15,524 bases of DNA from Cellvibrionales bacterium. Its GTDB lineage: Bacteria; Pseudomonadota; Gammaproteobacteria; Pseudomonadales; JAHEGP01. Position numbers and translations under genes: made by a program. This document shows, one piece after another, positions 1-6,497 of the stretch. The notes under the pieces were generated by a model that ran no database searches, was not told the origin of the DNA, and saw only the letters and a program-made list of their open reading frames with translations. Numbering within the stretch: the stretch's first letter is position 1; each line of letters opens with the position of its first letter. The stretch is from assembly GCA_024645065.1 (NCBI GenBank), contig JAHEGP010000049.1, positions 1 through 15,524 of the forward strand, read 5' to 3'.

Positions 1-43
1 TGCAGCTTATTCGGCTAATTGCCGTCACTGGGGGCCGTTCGAC

Positions 44-58
44 CTGAAACGGTTTCAG
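44..58. promoter_or_regulatory. Perfect 15-bp palindrome CTGAAAC-G-GTTTCAG, operator-like
   Basis: Two seven-base arms are exact inverted repeats around a single central G. The half-site TGAAAC with a central CG is reminiscent of operators bound by LacI/GalR-family repressors such as Cra/FruR, although those usually have even symmetry. It sits about 10-25 bases downstream of the start point expected from the leftward -10 element at 75-80, a normal operator position. A one-base centre makes it unlikely to be mainly an RNA hairpin. Binding protein and target gene are inference. Confidence 0.4.
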
Positions 59-74
59 AACAACGGTTCGGGCA

Positions 75-83
75 ATTCTAGCA
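75..83 (-). promoter_or_regulatory. Possible leftward extended -10 promoter
   Basis: Read on the minus strand, 83 to 75 gives TGC followed by TAGAAT, a five-of-six match to the -10 consensus with the extended TGn element. No good -35 lies at 16-18 bases; a TTGGGA at 99-94 is only 13 bases away. It would transcribe leftward across the palindrome at 44-58 into whatever gene starts beyond the left edge. Confidence 0.3.
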
Positions 84-94
84 TGCAGCTGCCT

Positions 95-107
95 CCCAAG
101 GCTTGGG
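95..107. repeat. Perfect 13-bp palindrome CCCAAG-G-CTTGGG
   Basis: Two six-base arms are exact inverted repeats around one central G, with the same odd geometry as the palindrome at 44-58. It lies 22 bases upstream of the rpmE -35 element. It could be a second operator in the divergent control region, but no binding protein can be named. Confidence 0.35.
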
Positions 108-129
108 GTTCCGGGAGCGGTTCATAGGC

Positions 130-157
130 TTGTCACCGCGTCGTTTTCTGTTATGAT
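130..157 (+). promoter_or_regulatory. Sigma-70-type extended -10 promoter of rpmE
   Basis: TTGTCA (130-135, five of six matches to the -35 consensus) and TATGAT (152-157, five of six to the -10) are separated by 16 bases. TGT at 149-151 supplies an extended -10. The start point should fall near 164, giving an rpmE leader of about 90 bases. This is the best-matching promoter in the window, in keeping with a highly expressed ribosomal protein gene. Confidence 0.75.
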
Positions 158-175
158 GCGCGGTCTTCGCGAGCG

Positions 176-189
176 GGCCCCTCCGGGCC
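176..189 (+). promoter_or_regulatory. Small GC-rich hairpin near the 5' end of the rpmE leader
   Basis: GGCCC (176-180) and GGGCC (185-189) form a five-pair GC stem around a CTCC loop, about a dozen bases from the predicted transcript start. No T-run follows, so it is not a terminator. It may stabilise the 5' end or act with the larger stem-loop at 197-234. Confidence 0.4.
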
Positions 190-196
190 GGTATCA

Positions 197-234
197 GGAT
201 GCGGTGCCGAACAGCTGATTCGGTGGCGGCATCC
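197..234 (+). promoter_or_regulatory. Two-part stem-loop in the rpmE leader, candidate bL31 autoregulatory element
   Basis: The outer arms GGATGC (197-202) and GCATCC (229-234) are perfectly complementary. After a small internal loop (203-204 opposite 226-228), TGCCGAA (205-211) pairs with TTCGGTG (219-225), including two G-U pairs, around a seven-base CAGCTGA loop. The structure ends ten bases before the ribosome-binding site at 244-249. Autogenous control of rpmE through its mRNA leader is known in E. coli, so a bL31-binding translational operator is a reasonable inference. No protein-binding evidence can be read from sequence alone. Confidence 0.55.
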
Positions 235-255
235 GTCAGAGACAAGGTGTACATC

Positions 256-468
256 ATGCAGAAAGATATTCATCCGTCCTACAATGAAATTACCGCAAGT
301 TGTAGTTGTGGGAATACCATACAGACTCGCTCTACATTGGGGCAGGATATCCATATCGAAGTCTGTTCAGCTTGCCATCCGTTCTATACCGGTAAGCAGA
401 AAGTGTCCGATACCGGTGGTCGGATCGATCGCTTTAACAAGCGTTTTGGCAGACGTTCGGCTTCCTGA
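256..468 (+). CDS. rpmE: 50S ribosomal protein bL31, zinc-binding type
   Basis: This encodes a 70-residue protein, the usual length for the family, that sits at the central protuberance of the large ribosomal subunit and contributes to bridging between subunits. The start MQKDIHP and the core CSCGN, CSACHPF and FNKRF motifs are diagnostic. Cysteines 16, 18, 37 and 40 form the zinc site, so this is the zinc-containing C+ form rather than the zinc-free paralogue induced on zinc starvation. The ATG at 256 is preferred over an in-frame ATG at 199 because the homologous sequence begins there, AAGGTG lies at 244-249, and the 199 start would fall inside the leader stem-loop. Expression is probably driven by the promoter at 130-157 and tuned by the leader. 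Confidence 0.97.
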   Translation: MQKDIHPSYNEITASCSCGNTIQTRSTLGQDIHIEVCSACHPFYTGKQKVSDTGGRIDRFNKRFGRRSAS

Positions 469-516
469 ACCAGGCAACCATCGTCTTTTGGCAATCTCGC
501 TCCCGGCAGTTGTTAG

Positions 517-1326
517 ATGAGCTGCAGGGCTCTCGCCGCATTCATGGTTTTGACAGCCGTTGTGGGCTGGTATTTTGTATCGTCGGGTTCGCCAGGCAGT
601 GGCGCGGCTGCCGCAGAGGCCTTTTGTCAATCGGATGGCTCTGGTGAAGAATTCGCATGGCGCCATATTCACGATGGCGACACCCTTACTCTCGCTGACG
701 GGCGAAGGGTAAGGGTCATTGGCTTGAACGCGCCTGAAGTTGCCCGTTCAGGGCATGGCGGCGACCCTTTTGCCAATGAGGCGACCAACGCCGCCAGGAA
801 TTTTTTCCGCGATTCCAACAAGGTCGTAATTCAGCCTGGCACTGAGGATCGGGATCGCCATGGTCGTTTGTTAGCCCATGTCTTTCGCCCCACAGACGGC
901 GCCAGCCTTGCCTCAAGCCTGGTGGCGCAGGGTTTGGCCTGGCAGGTCGCGGTTCCACCCAATCTCGGCTATGTCGAATGCAATCGTGCTGCCGAGAGCA
1001 GGGCGCGAGCCGAAGGCCTCGGGCTTTGGTCAAGCCAATACCTGGGCTCCGAGCAGGCTCGCGAACTGCGTCCTGGTTTCAGGGTTTTATCCGGCCGGAT
1101 AGAGCGGGTTTCTTTCAAAAAAAGCTGGTGGCTGGAAACTGACGCAGGGTTTGTTGTCCGTATCCCCGATTCCGAACGGATGTTTTTCGAGCGTGGGTCC
1201 CTGGAGCGATTGCCCGGGGTTTCCGTTGAGGTTCGCGGCTGGATGTATCGACGCTCTGCCAAGCCACCTTACAGCCCGTGGGTATTACTGCTGCGCCACC
1301 CTTCGGCCCTGCAATTCCCGGATTGA
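517..1326 (+). CDS. Membrane-anchored or exported staphylococcal-nuclease-like protein
   Basis: This 269-residue protein has a hydrophobic N-terminal segment (about 5-21), either a signal peptide or an anchor, so the nuclease part should be extracytoplasmic. The SNase fold covers roughly residues 45-175. HDGDT (52-56), R66, E74 in the NAPE motif and R117 in DRHGR match the catalytic and calcium-site positions of S. aureus nuclease. The residue equivalent to its Asp40 is Asn71, a substitution I believe also occurs in active homologues. Residues about 180-269 form an extra domain with alternating beta-type segments, possibly an OB fold; its role is unknown. Its substrate may be extracellular or periplasmic DNA or RNA. 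It lies 48 bases after rpmE, as in Pseudomonas, and may be co-transcribed. No clear Shine-Dalgarno precedes 517; the ATG at 544 is an alternative start. Confidence 0.82.
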   Translation: MSCRALAAFMVLTAVVGWYFVSSGSPGSGAAAAEAFCQSDGSGEEFAWRHIHDGDTLTLADGRRVRVIGLNAPEVARSGHGGDPFANEATNAARNFFRDSNKVVIQPGTEDRDRHGRLLAHVFRPTDGASLASSLVAQGLAWQVAVPPNLGYVECNRAAESRARAEGLGLWSSQYLGSEQARELRPGFRVLSGRIERVSFKKSWWLETDAGFVVRIPDSERMFFERGSLERLPGVSVEVRGWMYRRSAKPPYSPWVLLLRHPSALQFPD

Positions 1327-1332
1327 CCAGTG

Positions 1333-1350
1333 GCGCCAAGGCCCTGGCGC
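1333..1350 (+). terminator. Weak hairpin after the nuclease gene
   Basis: GCGCCA (1333-1338) and TGGCGC (1345-1350) form a six-pair stem around a six-base loop, seven bases after the nuclease stop codon. TTGTGGG follows instead of a T-run, so it is at best a weak or factor-dependent termination or 3'-end-stabilising element. Confidence 0.3.
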
Positions 1351-1379
1351 TTGTGGGATATAGGCGATTTCTATATGCT
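1351..1379 (+). promoter_or_regulatory. Possible promoter of the malic enzyme gene
   Basis: TTGTGG (1351-1356) and TATGCT (1374-1379) are separated by an ideal 17 bases, with three and four matches to consensus respectively. The start point would be near 1386, leaving a leader of about 38 bases before the ATG at 1424. It directly follows the hairpin at 1333-1350, a sensible boundary between transcription units. Confidence 0.4.
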
Positions 1380-1423
1380 AGCTCGCCTGTTTTTGACTCC
1401 AGTTTTTCGTACGGATGATCTTC

Positions 1424-2683
1424 ATGAGTGACCTGAAGAAAGCGTCGTTGGATTATCATGCCTTGCCTAAACCGGGCAAGATCGCAATTCAATTGACGAA
1501 GGCAGCTGAAACGCAGCGGGATTTGGCTTTGGCCTACAGTCCCGGTGTTGCGGCGCCTGTAAGGGCTATAGCTGAAAATCCGGATGACGTATACCTCTAC
1601 ACGGCAAAAGGCAACTCGGTGGCAGTTATCTCTGATGGCAGCGCTATCCTCGGCCTCGGAAATCTTGGCCCCCTGGCAAGCAAGCCCGTGATGGAGGGCA
1701 AGGCGCTGTTGTTCAAGCGCTTTGCCAATATCGACGCCATTGATATTGAAGTTAAAACCGACTCGGTGAAGGGTTTTATCGATTCAGTCGCCAGCATTGC
1801 AGATACCTTTGGTGGAATTAACCTCGAAGATATACGAGCTCCCGAATGCTTTGAGATTGAGAGGCAGCTTGTTGAGCTGTGCGATGTTCCGGTATTTCAT
1901 GACGATCAGCATGGCACTGCAATTGTTAACGCTGCTGGATTGCTCAATGCGCTTGATATCCAGGGGAAATCGCTTCCCGGGGCGCGCATCGTTTGTCTTG
2001 GAGCGGGAGCAGCTGCAATCGCCTGTATGCGCCTGTTGGTTGAGATGGGCGCCCGGCGGGGTAATATATTGATGTTGGATCGACGCGGCGTTATCTATAC
2101 CGGCCGGGACGGGGTAAACCAGTATAAAGCCGAATTCGCCAATGACACAGCTGCGCGCAGCCTGGCAGATGCCTGTGAAGGTGCGGATGTATTTATCGGC
2201 CTTTCCGGGGCCAACTTATTGATGCCGGAAGTACTCAAGACCATGGCGCCAAGGCCGGTGATCTTTGCCTGCTCCAACCCCGATCCAGAAATCTCGCCAG
2301 AGCTGGCCAGGCAAACGAGGGATGATCTGATAATGGCAACCGGTCGTTCCGATTACCCCAACCAGGTTAACAATGTGCTCGGCTTTCCGTTTATTTTCCG
2401 CGGAGCGCTGGACGTCAGGGCGCGAGAAATCAACACCACAATGAAAGTTGCTGCGGTCAGAGCGCTGTGCCAACTCGCGAGGGAGCCGGTTCCGCAATCG
2501 GTGCTCGATGTGTGTGATGAAGCATCGTTGAGTTTCGGTCCGGAATATATCCTGCCCAAGCCGATGGACCCACGCCTGATGAGTTTCGTCAGCGATGCAG
2601 TCGCCCGCGCGGCAGTTGCAACCGGGGTGGCGCGCAAGGCTTACCCGGAACACTACCCGATAAAGCCACCGTTGGTTAATTAG
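1424..2683 (+). CDS. maeB: Malic enzyme, short form without phosphotransacetylase domain
   Basis: This enzyme oxidatively decarboxylates L-malate to pyruvate and CO2 while reducing NADP+ or NAD+, in the cytoplasm. From the ATG at 1424 it has 419 residues. Y38 (in LAYSPGV) and K93 (in EGKALLFK) match the catalytic Tyr-Lys pair; E135, D136 and D161 match the divalent-metal ligands. GAGAAA at 193-198 is the dinucleotide-binding glycine loop, and the highly conserved FHDDQHGT motif is present. E. coli MaeB is about 759 residues with a C-terminal phosphotransacetylase-like domain; here the gene stops after the malic enzyme part, as in Pseudomonas. The ATG at 1424 is preferred over the in-frame ATG at 1415 because MSDLK is the family start and CGGA sits eight bases upstream. 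NADP versus NAD preference is not decided by sequence. Confidence 0.93.
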   Translation: MSDLKKASLDYHALPKPGKIAIQLTKAAETQRDLALAYSPGVAAPVRAIAENPDDVYLYTAKGNSVAVISDGSAILGLGNLGPLASKPVMEGKALLFKRFANIDAIDIEVKTDSVKGFIDSVASIADTFGGINLEDIRAPECFEIERQLVELCDVPVFHDDQHGTAIVNAAGLLNALDIQGKSLPGARIVCLGAGAAAIACMRLLVEMGARRGNILMLDRRGVIYTGRDGVNQYKAEFANDTAARSLADACEGADVFIGLSGANLLMPEVLKTMAPRPVIFACSNPDPEISPELARQTRDDLIMATGRSDYPNQVNNVLGFPFIFRGALDVRAREINTTMKVAAVRALCQLAREPVPQSVLDVCDEASLSFGPEYILPKPMDPRLMSFVSDAVARAAVATGVARKAYPEHYPIKPPLVN

Positions 2684-2685
2684 TC

Positions 2686-2720
2686 CAGGCCGAATAGAGC
2701 ACCGGCAGGCCTGTTGTTTT
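2686..2720 (+). terminator. Candidate intrinsic terminator of the malic enzyme gene
   Basis: CAGGCC (2686-2691) and GGCCTG (2708-2713) pair perfectly, followed by TTGTTTT (2714-2720). The 16-base loop is longer than usual and contains an alternative GCCG/CGGC pairing, so the structure is only moderately convincing. Its position two bases after the malic enzyme stop suits a terminator. Confidence 0.4.
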
Positions 2721-2765
2721 CAGCAGCGCGATCGACCTGTGTGTTCCCTTGCCTTACAGCTTGCA

Positions 2766-2807
2766 TGGCGCCCCGTCCCAAGCTTGCTGGACAGCGGCGG
2801 GGTGCCA
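2766..2807. repeat. Long GC-rich stem-loop between convergent genes
   Basis: TGGCGCCCCG (2766-2775) pairs with CGGGGTGCCA (2798-2807) through ten pairs with one G-T wobble. The stem extends inward by T2776-G2797 and C2777-G2796, leaving an 18-base loop. Neither side has a T-run, so it is not a standard intrinsic terminator. It lies between the 3' ends of the malic enzyme gene and ponA and could protect 3' ends or block read-through in both directions. Confidence 0.5.
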
Positions 2808-2851
2808 GTTGGCCTTGGGGACTCTGCTTGCCCGCGTTCAGGGGCGTGGTG

Positions 2852-5257
2852 CTAAAAAAGATCTTCTTCCATTAGTTCCTCGCCACCAGTGCCGCCGTTG
2901 CCACCAAAGCCGGTATCGGCATATTCGCTGGGTGCAAGCTCGGTTCGAAAAACCTCGAAGATCGCATCATTCTGTCCAGGCCTGGCCAGCAGTCCGGAAA
3001 CGGGGTCGATTCGGACCATGGTCATGCCATTGGGTTGCTCCCAGTTGCGCTCTGGCTTGCCCTCAAGTGCAAATGCCATATAGTCCATCCAGATCGGCAA
3101 TGCCGCGGTACCGCCGTATTCCTTTCTTCCCAGGTGTTCATTCTGGTCAAAACCAAGCCATACGGTCGTTACAATATCGCGATTGTAGCCGGAGAACCAT
3201 GCGTCGGTGGGGCCATTGGTAGTTCCGGTCTTGCCCGCCAGGTCGCCGCGCCCCAGGGTCTTGGCTTTGGTTGCGGTACCCCTGGTAATAACGTCCTTGA
3301 GCATGGAGTTCATGAGGTAATGGGTTCGCGCGTCCATCACTCGCTTGGCGATTACTGCTTCTGTTTCATCTCCGTCCTGTTTTAGGTGATCACAGTCGCC
3401 ACAGGCGACGGCCGGTTTGGCAGTTACCAGCGTGTTACCGTCGATATCCTGAATCTCTGCCACGACGTAAGGCTTGATCAGGAAACCACCGTTGGCCAAT
3501 ACTGCGTAGGCGCGCACCAGCTCCATTGGGCTTATTGTCAGGGTGCCCAGTGCAAGTGACAGGTCTTTTGGCAGGTCGGATGATCGAAAGCCGAAACGGG
3601 TGACATAATCGACAGCGGGTTGGACTCCAATCGAGCGCAACAACCTTATGGATACCAGGTTGCGGGACAAATAGAGGGCCTTGCGCAAGCGCGTTGGACC
3701 ATAGAACCTGCCGCTGGCATTGACCGGTCGCCAGGTCGCCTCCAGCCGGTCATCTTCAAACACTACCGGTGCATCATTAATGATACTGGCAGCGGTGAAG
3801 CCATTTTGCAGCGCGGCTGCGTACAGGAAAGGCTTGAAATTGGATCCGGGCTGACGCTTGGCCTGGATGACCCGGTTGAATTTGCTCTGCTGGAAGTCAA
3901 TACCGCCGACCATAGCGAGCACCGCGCCGTCGTCGGGTCGCAGCGAGATCAGCGCCGCCTGGGCATCCGGCACCTGGCCCAGCCGCCATTTACCCTCGTG
4001 CTGGTTGATGCGCACAACGTCTCCTACGCTGTACAGGTCGGCAGCCGATTGAGGTGGCTTGCCGAGACTGTCTTCATTGATTTTTGCCCTTGCATCGGCG
4101 AGGCCGTCGCTCCAGGCCAGTGCAACGGTATCTCCATTTGCCAACAGCAGCGAGACGCTCTTTTCATTTACCACTGTCACCGCCGCCGCCTGCTGTTCGC
4201 CGATAGTCGGCATATCAAGCAGCGCTGATTGCCATTCCGCCAGCGGCAAGTCGTCTCCTTGCTCTTTAGCAATTGGCAGGCGAACTTCCGGTCCACGATA
4301 GCCGTGTCGCTTGTCGTAGGCCAGCAGGCCTTTCAAGGTTGCCTGATTGGCTCGGTTCTGCAATTTGCTATCGATGGTCGTATAAACCCGGTAGCCGTTG
4401 GTGTAGGCGTCGGAACCAAAGCGACGCACCATTTGCGCTCTGGCCATCTCCGCTACCCAGGGCGCGGAGAGTTCGAGCCGATCCCCGTGCAAGCTGGCTG
4501 TGATCGGCGCGCTTTGGGCCTGTTCCAGCTCCCGGGCGTCAATGTAGCCAAGCTTGTTCATGCGGGTAAGTATCCAGTTGCGGCGCTCCAGGGCCCGAGC
4601 AGGATTCACCAGTGGATTGAAGCTTGATGGCGCTTTGGGAAGGCCGGCAATCATTGCCAGCTGTGCAAGGTCGAGTTGATCGATACTCTTGCCGTAGTAT
4701 ACCTGGGCGGCGGCACCGATTCCGTAGGCGCGGTTGCCGAGATAGATTTTATTGAAGTAAAGCTCGAGGATCTCTTCTTTGCTCAGCTTCTGGTCGATTT
4801 GCAAGGCCAGCATGATTTCAGTGAACTTGCGGGTAAACGTGCGCTCGCGACTGAGGAAGTAGTTCTTGGCCACCTGCATGGTAATGGTGGAGCCTCCGGA
4901 GCGAATGCTGCCGGTCGAGGCGAGCTCGCTTGCCGCCCGCAACAGTCCTGTCAGATCGACCCCGTGGTGCTCAAGAAACGTATCGTCCTCTGCAGCTAGA
5001 ATTGCATGGATCAGCTTGGGTGGCACCTGGTCGTAGGTAAGCGGAGTTCGCTTTTTCTCGCCAAATTCTCCTATTAATATCCCGTCCCTGGAAAATACCC
5101 GCAGAGGAATTTGCAGCTGAATGTCTTGCAGGGTGTCGACAGCGGGCAATTTAGGGCTAAGGTATAGGAAGACGCCCGCCGCCACCATTACGGCCCCGGC
5201 GACGCACAGCGCAAGTAGCCAGGCAACAAATTTGGAAAGGCTGGTAAGTTTGCTCAT
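2852..5257 (-). CDS. ponA: Bifunctional penicillin-binding protein 1A (transglycosylase and transpeptidase)
   Basis: This 801-residue class A PBP polymerises lipid II into glycan strands and cross-links their peptides on the outer face of the inner membrane. A single membrane segment spans about residues 11-33. The glycosyltransferase (GT51) domain follows, with catalytic E90 in EDDTF, GGSTITMQ at 121-128 and RKFTE at 143-147. An OB-like insert lies around 315-430. The transpeptidase has active-site S472 in SNFK (472-475), SRN (531-533) and KTGTT (676-680), so both activities should be intact. A Cys pair (619 and 622) in the periplasmic part could form a disulphide. The C-terminus is glycine-rich then acidic. 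It is also called mrcA. It is divergent from pilM, as in Pseudomonas, and the Shine-Dalgarno before its ATG is weak. Confidence 0.96.
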   Translation of the reverse strand: MSKLTSLSKFVAWLLALCVAGAVMVAAGVFLYLSPKLPAVDTLQDIQLQIPLRVFSRDGILIGEFGEKKRTPLTYDQVPPKLIHAILAAEDDTFLEHHGVDLTGLLRAASELASTGSIRSGGSTITMQVAKNYFLSRERTFTRKFTEIMLALQIDQKLSKEEILELYFNKIYLGNRAYGIGAAAQVYYGKSIDQLDLAQLAMIAGLPKAPSSFNPLVNPARALERRNWILTRMNKLGYIDARELEQAQSAPITASLHGDRLELSAPWVAEMARAQMVRRFGSDAYTNGYRVYTTIDSKLQNRANQATLKGLLAYDKRHGYRGPEVRLPIAKEQGDDLPLAEWQSALLDMPTIGEQQAAAVTVVNEKSVSLLLANGDTVALAWSDGLADARAKINEDSLGKPPQSAADLYSVGDVVRINQHEGKWRLGQVPDAQAALISLRPDDGAVLAMVGGIDFQQSKFNRVIQAKRQPGSNFKPFLYAAALQNGFTAASIINDAPVVFEDDRLEATWRPVNASGRFYGPTRLRKALYLSRNLVSIRLLRSIGVQPAVDYVTRFGFRSSDLPKDLSLALGTLTISPMELVRAYAVLANGGFLIKPYVVAEIQDIDGNTLVTAKPAVACGDCDHLKQDGDETEAVIAKRVMDARTHYLMNSMLKDVITRGTATKAKTLGRGDLAGKTGTTNGPTDAWFSGYNRDIVTTVWLGFDQNEHLGRKEYGGTAALPIWMDYMAFALEGKPERNWEQPNGMTMVRIDPVSGLLARPGQNDAIFEVFRTELAPSEYADTGFGGNGGTGGEELMEEDLF

Positions 5258-5321
5258 CGGGTAGTCTTGGTTTCAGGGGGAATCGGCTTCACAGTTTCGC
5301 AATCAATGTAACTCGGCGGCC

Positions 5322-5327
5322 ATTATA
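5322..5327 (-). promoter_or_regulatory. Perfect TATAAT, likely -10 of the ponA promoter
   Basis: On the minus strand 5327 to 5322 reads TATAAT, a full match to the -10 consensus, about 65 bases upstream of the ponA ATG. No good -35 lies at 16-18 bases (TGATTA at 17), so an activator may help. The surrounding divergent spacer (5258-5429) is AT-rich compared with its flanks. I could not pick out a confident pilM promoter in it. Confidence 0.45.
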
Positions 5328-5429
5328 AGCTTATTTTCCTCCGATAATCATTTGCGCTATTGCGGATCGTGATATTTACTTAATTCATCATAAAAGCGCT
5401 CTAAGTGGCCGAAAAATAGGATATTCAGC

Positions 5430-6497
5430 GTGTTTGGACTCTTTGGAAAGAAAAAACCCGCATTGGTGCTCGGTCTCGACATCAGTTCGTCGTCGGTAAA
5501 GTTGCTGGAACTCAGCAAGTCCGGCGATAGCTACAAGGTGGAGAGCTACGCTGTAGCCTCGCTGCCACCGAATGCTGTGGTCGAAAAAAACATCAATGAT
5601 GTAGAGGCAATTGCCGAATCCATCATCAAGACTGTCGAACTCGCCAGGACCAAGGTGAAGAATGCGGCTCTTGCGGTGGCCGGTTCTGCAGTTATTACCA
5701 AGGTCATCGAGATGGATAGCAACCTTAACGATGACCAGATGGAAGCACAGATTTCCCTGGAGGCAGACCAGTATATTCCCTATCCACTGGACGAGGTGGC
5801 AATCGATTTTGAAATCATCGGGGAGTCAGAGCGCAATCCGGAGCAAGTCGAGGTGTTGTTGGCGGCTTGCCGAGGAGAGAACGTGGAGTTGCGTTCGGAT
5901 GCGCTCGAGGCTGCCAACCTGCACGCCAGGATAGTCGATGTGGAAGCCTACGCCCTGCAGCGCGCTTACGACCTGATGATTAAACCCCAGCTTGGGCTGG
6001 ACGATGAACAGGTGGTTGCGGTGGTTGATATTGGGGCTACCATGACTACCCTGAGCGTTTTTAATGATGGGGAAGCCAAGTATACCCGGGAACAACTGTT
6101 TGGCGGCAAGCAGCTAACCGAAGAGATCCAGAGGCGCTACGGCTTATCGGTTGAAGAGGCAGGGCTTGCCAAGAAGCAGGGTGGACTGCCTGACGACTAT
6201 GAGCAGGAAGTGCTAGACCCTTTCAAAGAGGCGATCGTGCAACAGATTACCCGCTCGCTCCAGTTCTTCTTTTCTTCCAGTCCCTATAACGATGTCGACT
6301 TTATTGTCCTGGCAGGTGGTGTGGCGGCCATGCCCGGGCTGTGCGAACTGGTACAGGAGCGTCTCGGGACACCTGCGGCCGTTGCAAATCCTTTTGCCAA
6401 TATGGCAGTGGCATCGAAAGTCAATTCGGTGGCCCTGGGCAATGATGCTCCTGCAATGATGATTGCATGCGGCCTGGCGATGAGGAGTTTTGCCTAA
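5430..6497 (+). CDS. pilM: Type IV pilus assembly protein PilM, actin-like ATPase
   Basis: This is the cytoplasmic member of the pilus alignment complex, docking on the N-terminal tail of PilN at the inner membrane. At 355 residues it is normal for the family. The actin/FtsA-type nucleotide-binding motifs are present: LGLDISSS (14-21), VVDIGATMT (198-206) and LAGGVAAMPG (294-303). The start is GTG at 5430, supported by AGGA at 5418-5421 eight bases upstream and by the typical MFGLFGKKK beginning, which tolerates no upstream extension. It is the first gene of the rightward block, divergent from ponA. Its stop codon overlaps the start of pilN (TAATG), implying translational coupling and balanced output of the two partners. 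Confidence 0.96.
   Translation: MFGLFGKKKPALVLGLDISSSSVKLLELSKSGDSYKVESYAVASLPPNAVVEKNINDVEAIAESIIKTVELARTKVKNAALAVAGSAVITKVIEMDSNLNDDQMEAQISLEADQYIPYPLDEVAIDFEIIGESERNPEQVEVLLAACRGENVELRSDALEAANLHARIVDVEAYALQRAYDLMIKPQLGLDDEQVVAVVDIGATMTTLSVFNDGEAKYTREQLFGGKQLTEEIQRRYGLSVEEAGLAKKQGGLPDDYEQEVLDPFKEAIVQQITRSLQFFFSSSPYNDVDFIVLAGGVAAMPGLCELVQERLGTPAAVANPFANMAVASKVNSVALGNDAPAMMIACGLAMRSFA

Larger units (their letters stand above)
1..129. other. Intergenic segment at left edge, no complete gene
   Basis: No credible complete coding region is visible here. On the minus strand a GTG at 28 opens a frame running off the left edge with only nine visible codons, so it cannot be identified. In Pseudomonas the neighbour divergent from rpmE is priA, so a divergent priA start is possible but not shown. 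On the plus strand, frame 2 is open from base 2 to a TAG at 125-127, but its 41 residues resemble nothing I recognise and it ends just before the rpmE promoter. The segment carries two perfect palindromes and a leftward -10-like element, listed separately. Confidence 0.4.

Noticed and set aside
2..127. Plus-strand frame open from the left edge to TAG at 125
   Set aside because: The 41 residues match nothing recognisable, and the frame spans two palindromes and ends at the rpmE promoter, so chance openness is more likely than a gene end.
2216..2653. 145-residue minus-strand frame inside the malic enzyme gene
   Set aside because: It is antisense to conserved malic enzyme sequence and has no motif or start signal.
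2749..3222. 157-residue plus-strand frame starting in the convergent spacer
   Set aside because: Most of it is antisense to the ponA 3' end; the composition (many Arg, Cys, Trp) is typical of a wrong-frame translation.
3620..4228. 202-residue plus-strand open frame opposite ponA
   Set aside because: It is antisense to the conserved transpeptidase and linker region of ponA, shows no family motif and has no supporting ribosome-binding site.
5340..5429. pilM promoter, including a sigma-54 type
   Set aside because: No GG-N10-GC element exists in this spacer, and the -35-like TTGCGC or TTGCGG hexamers lack a decent -10 at 16-18 bases.
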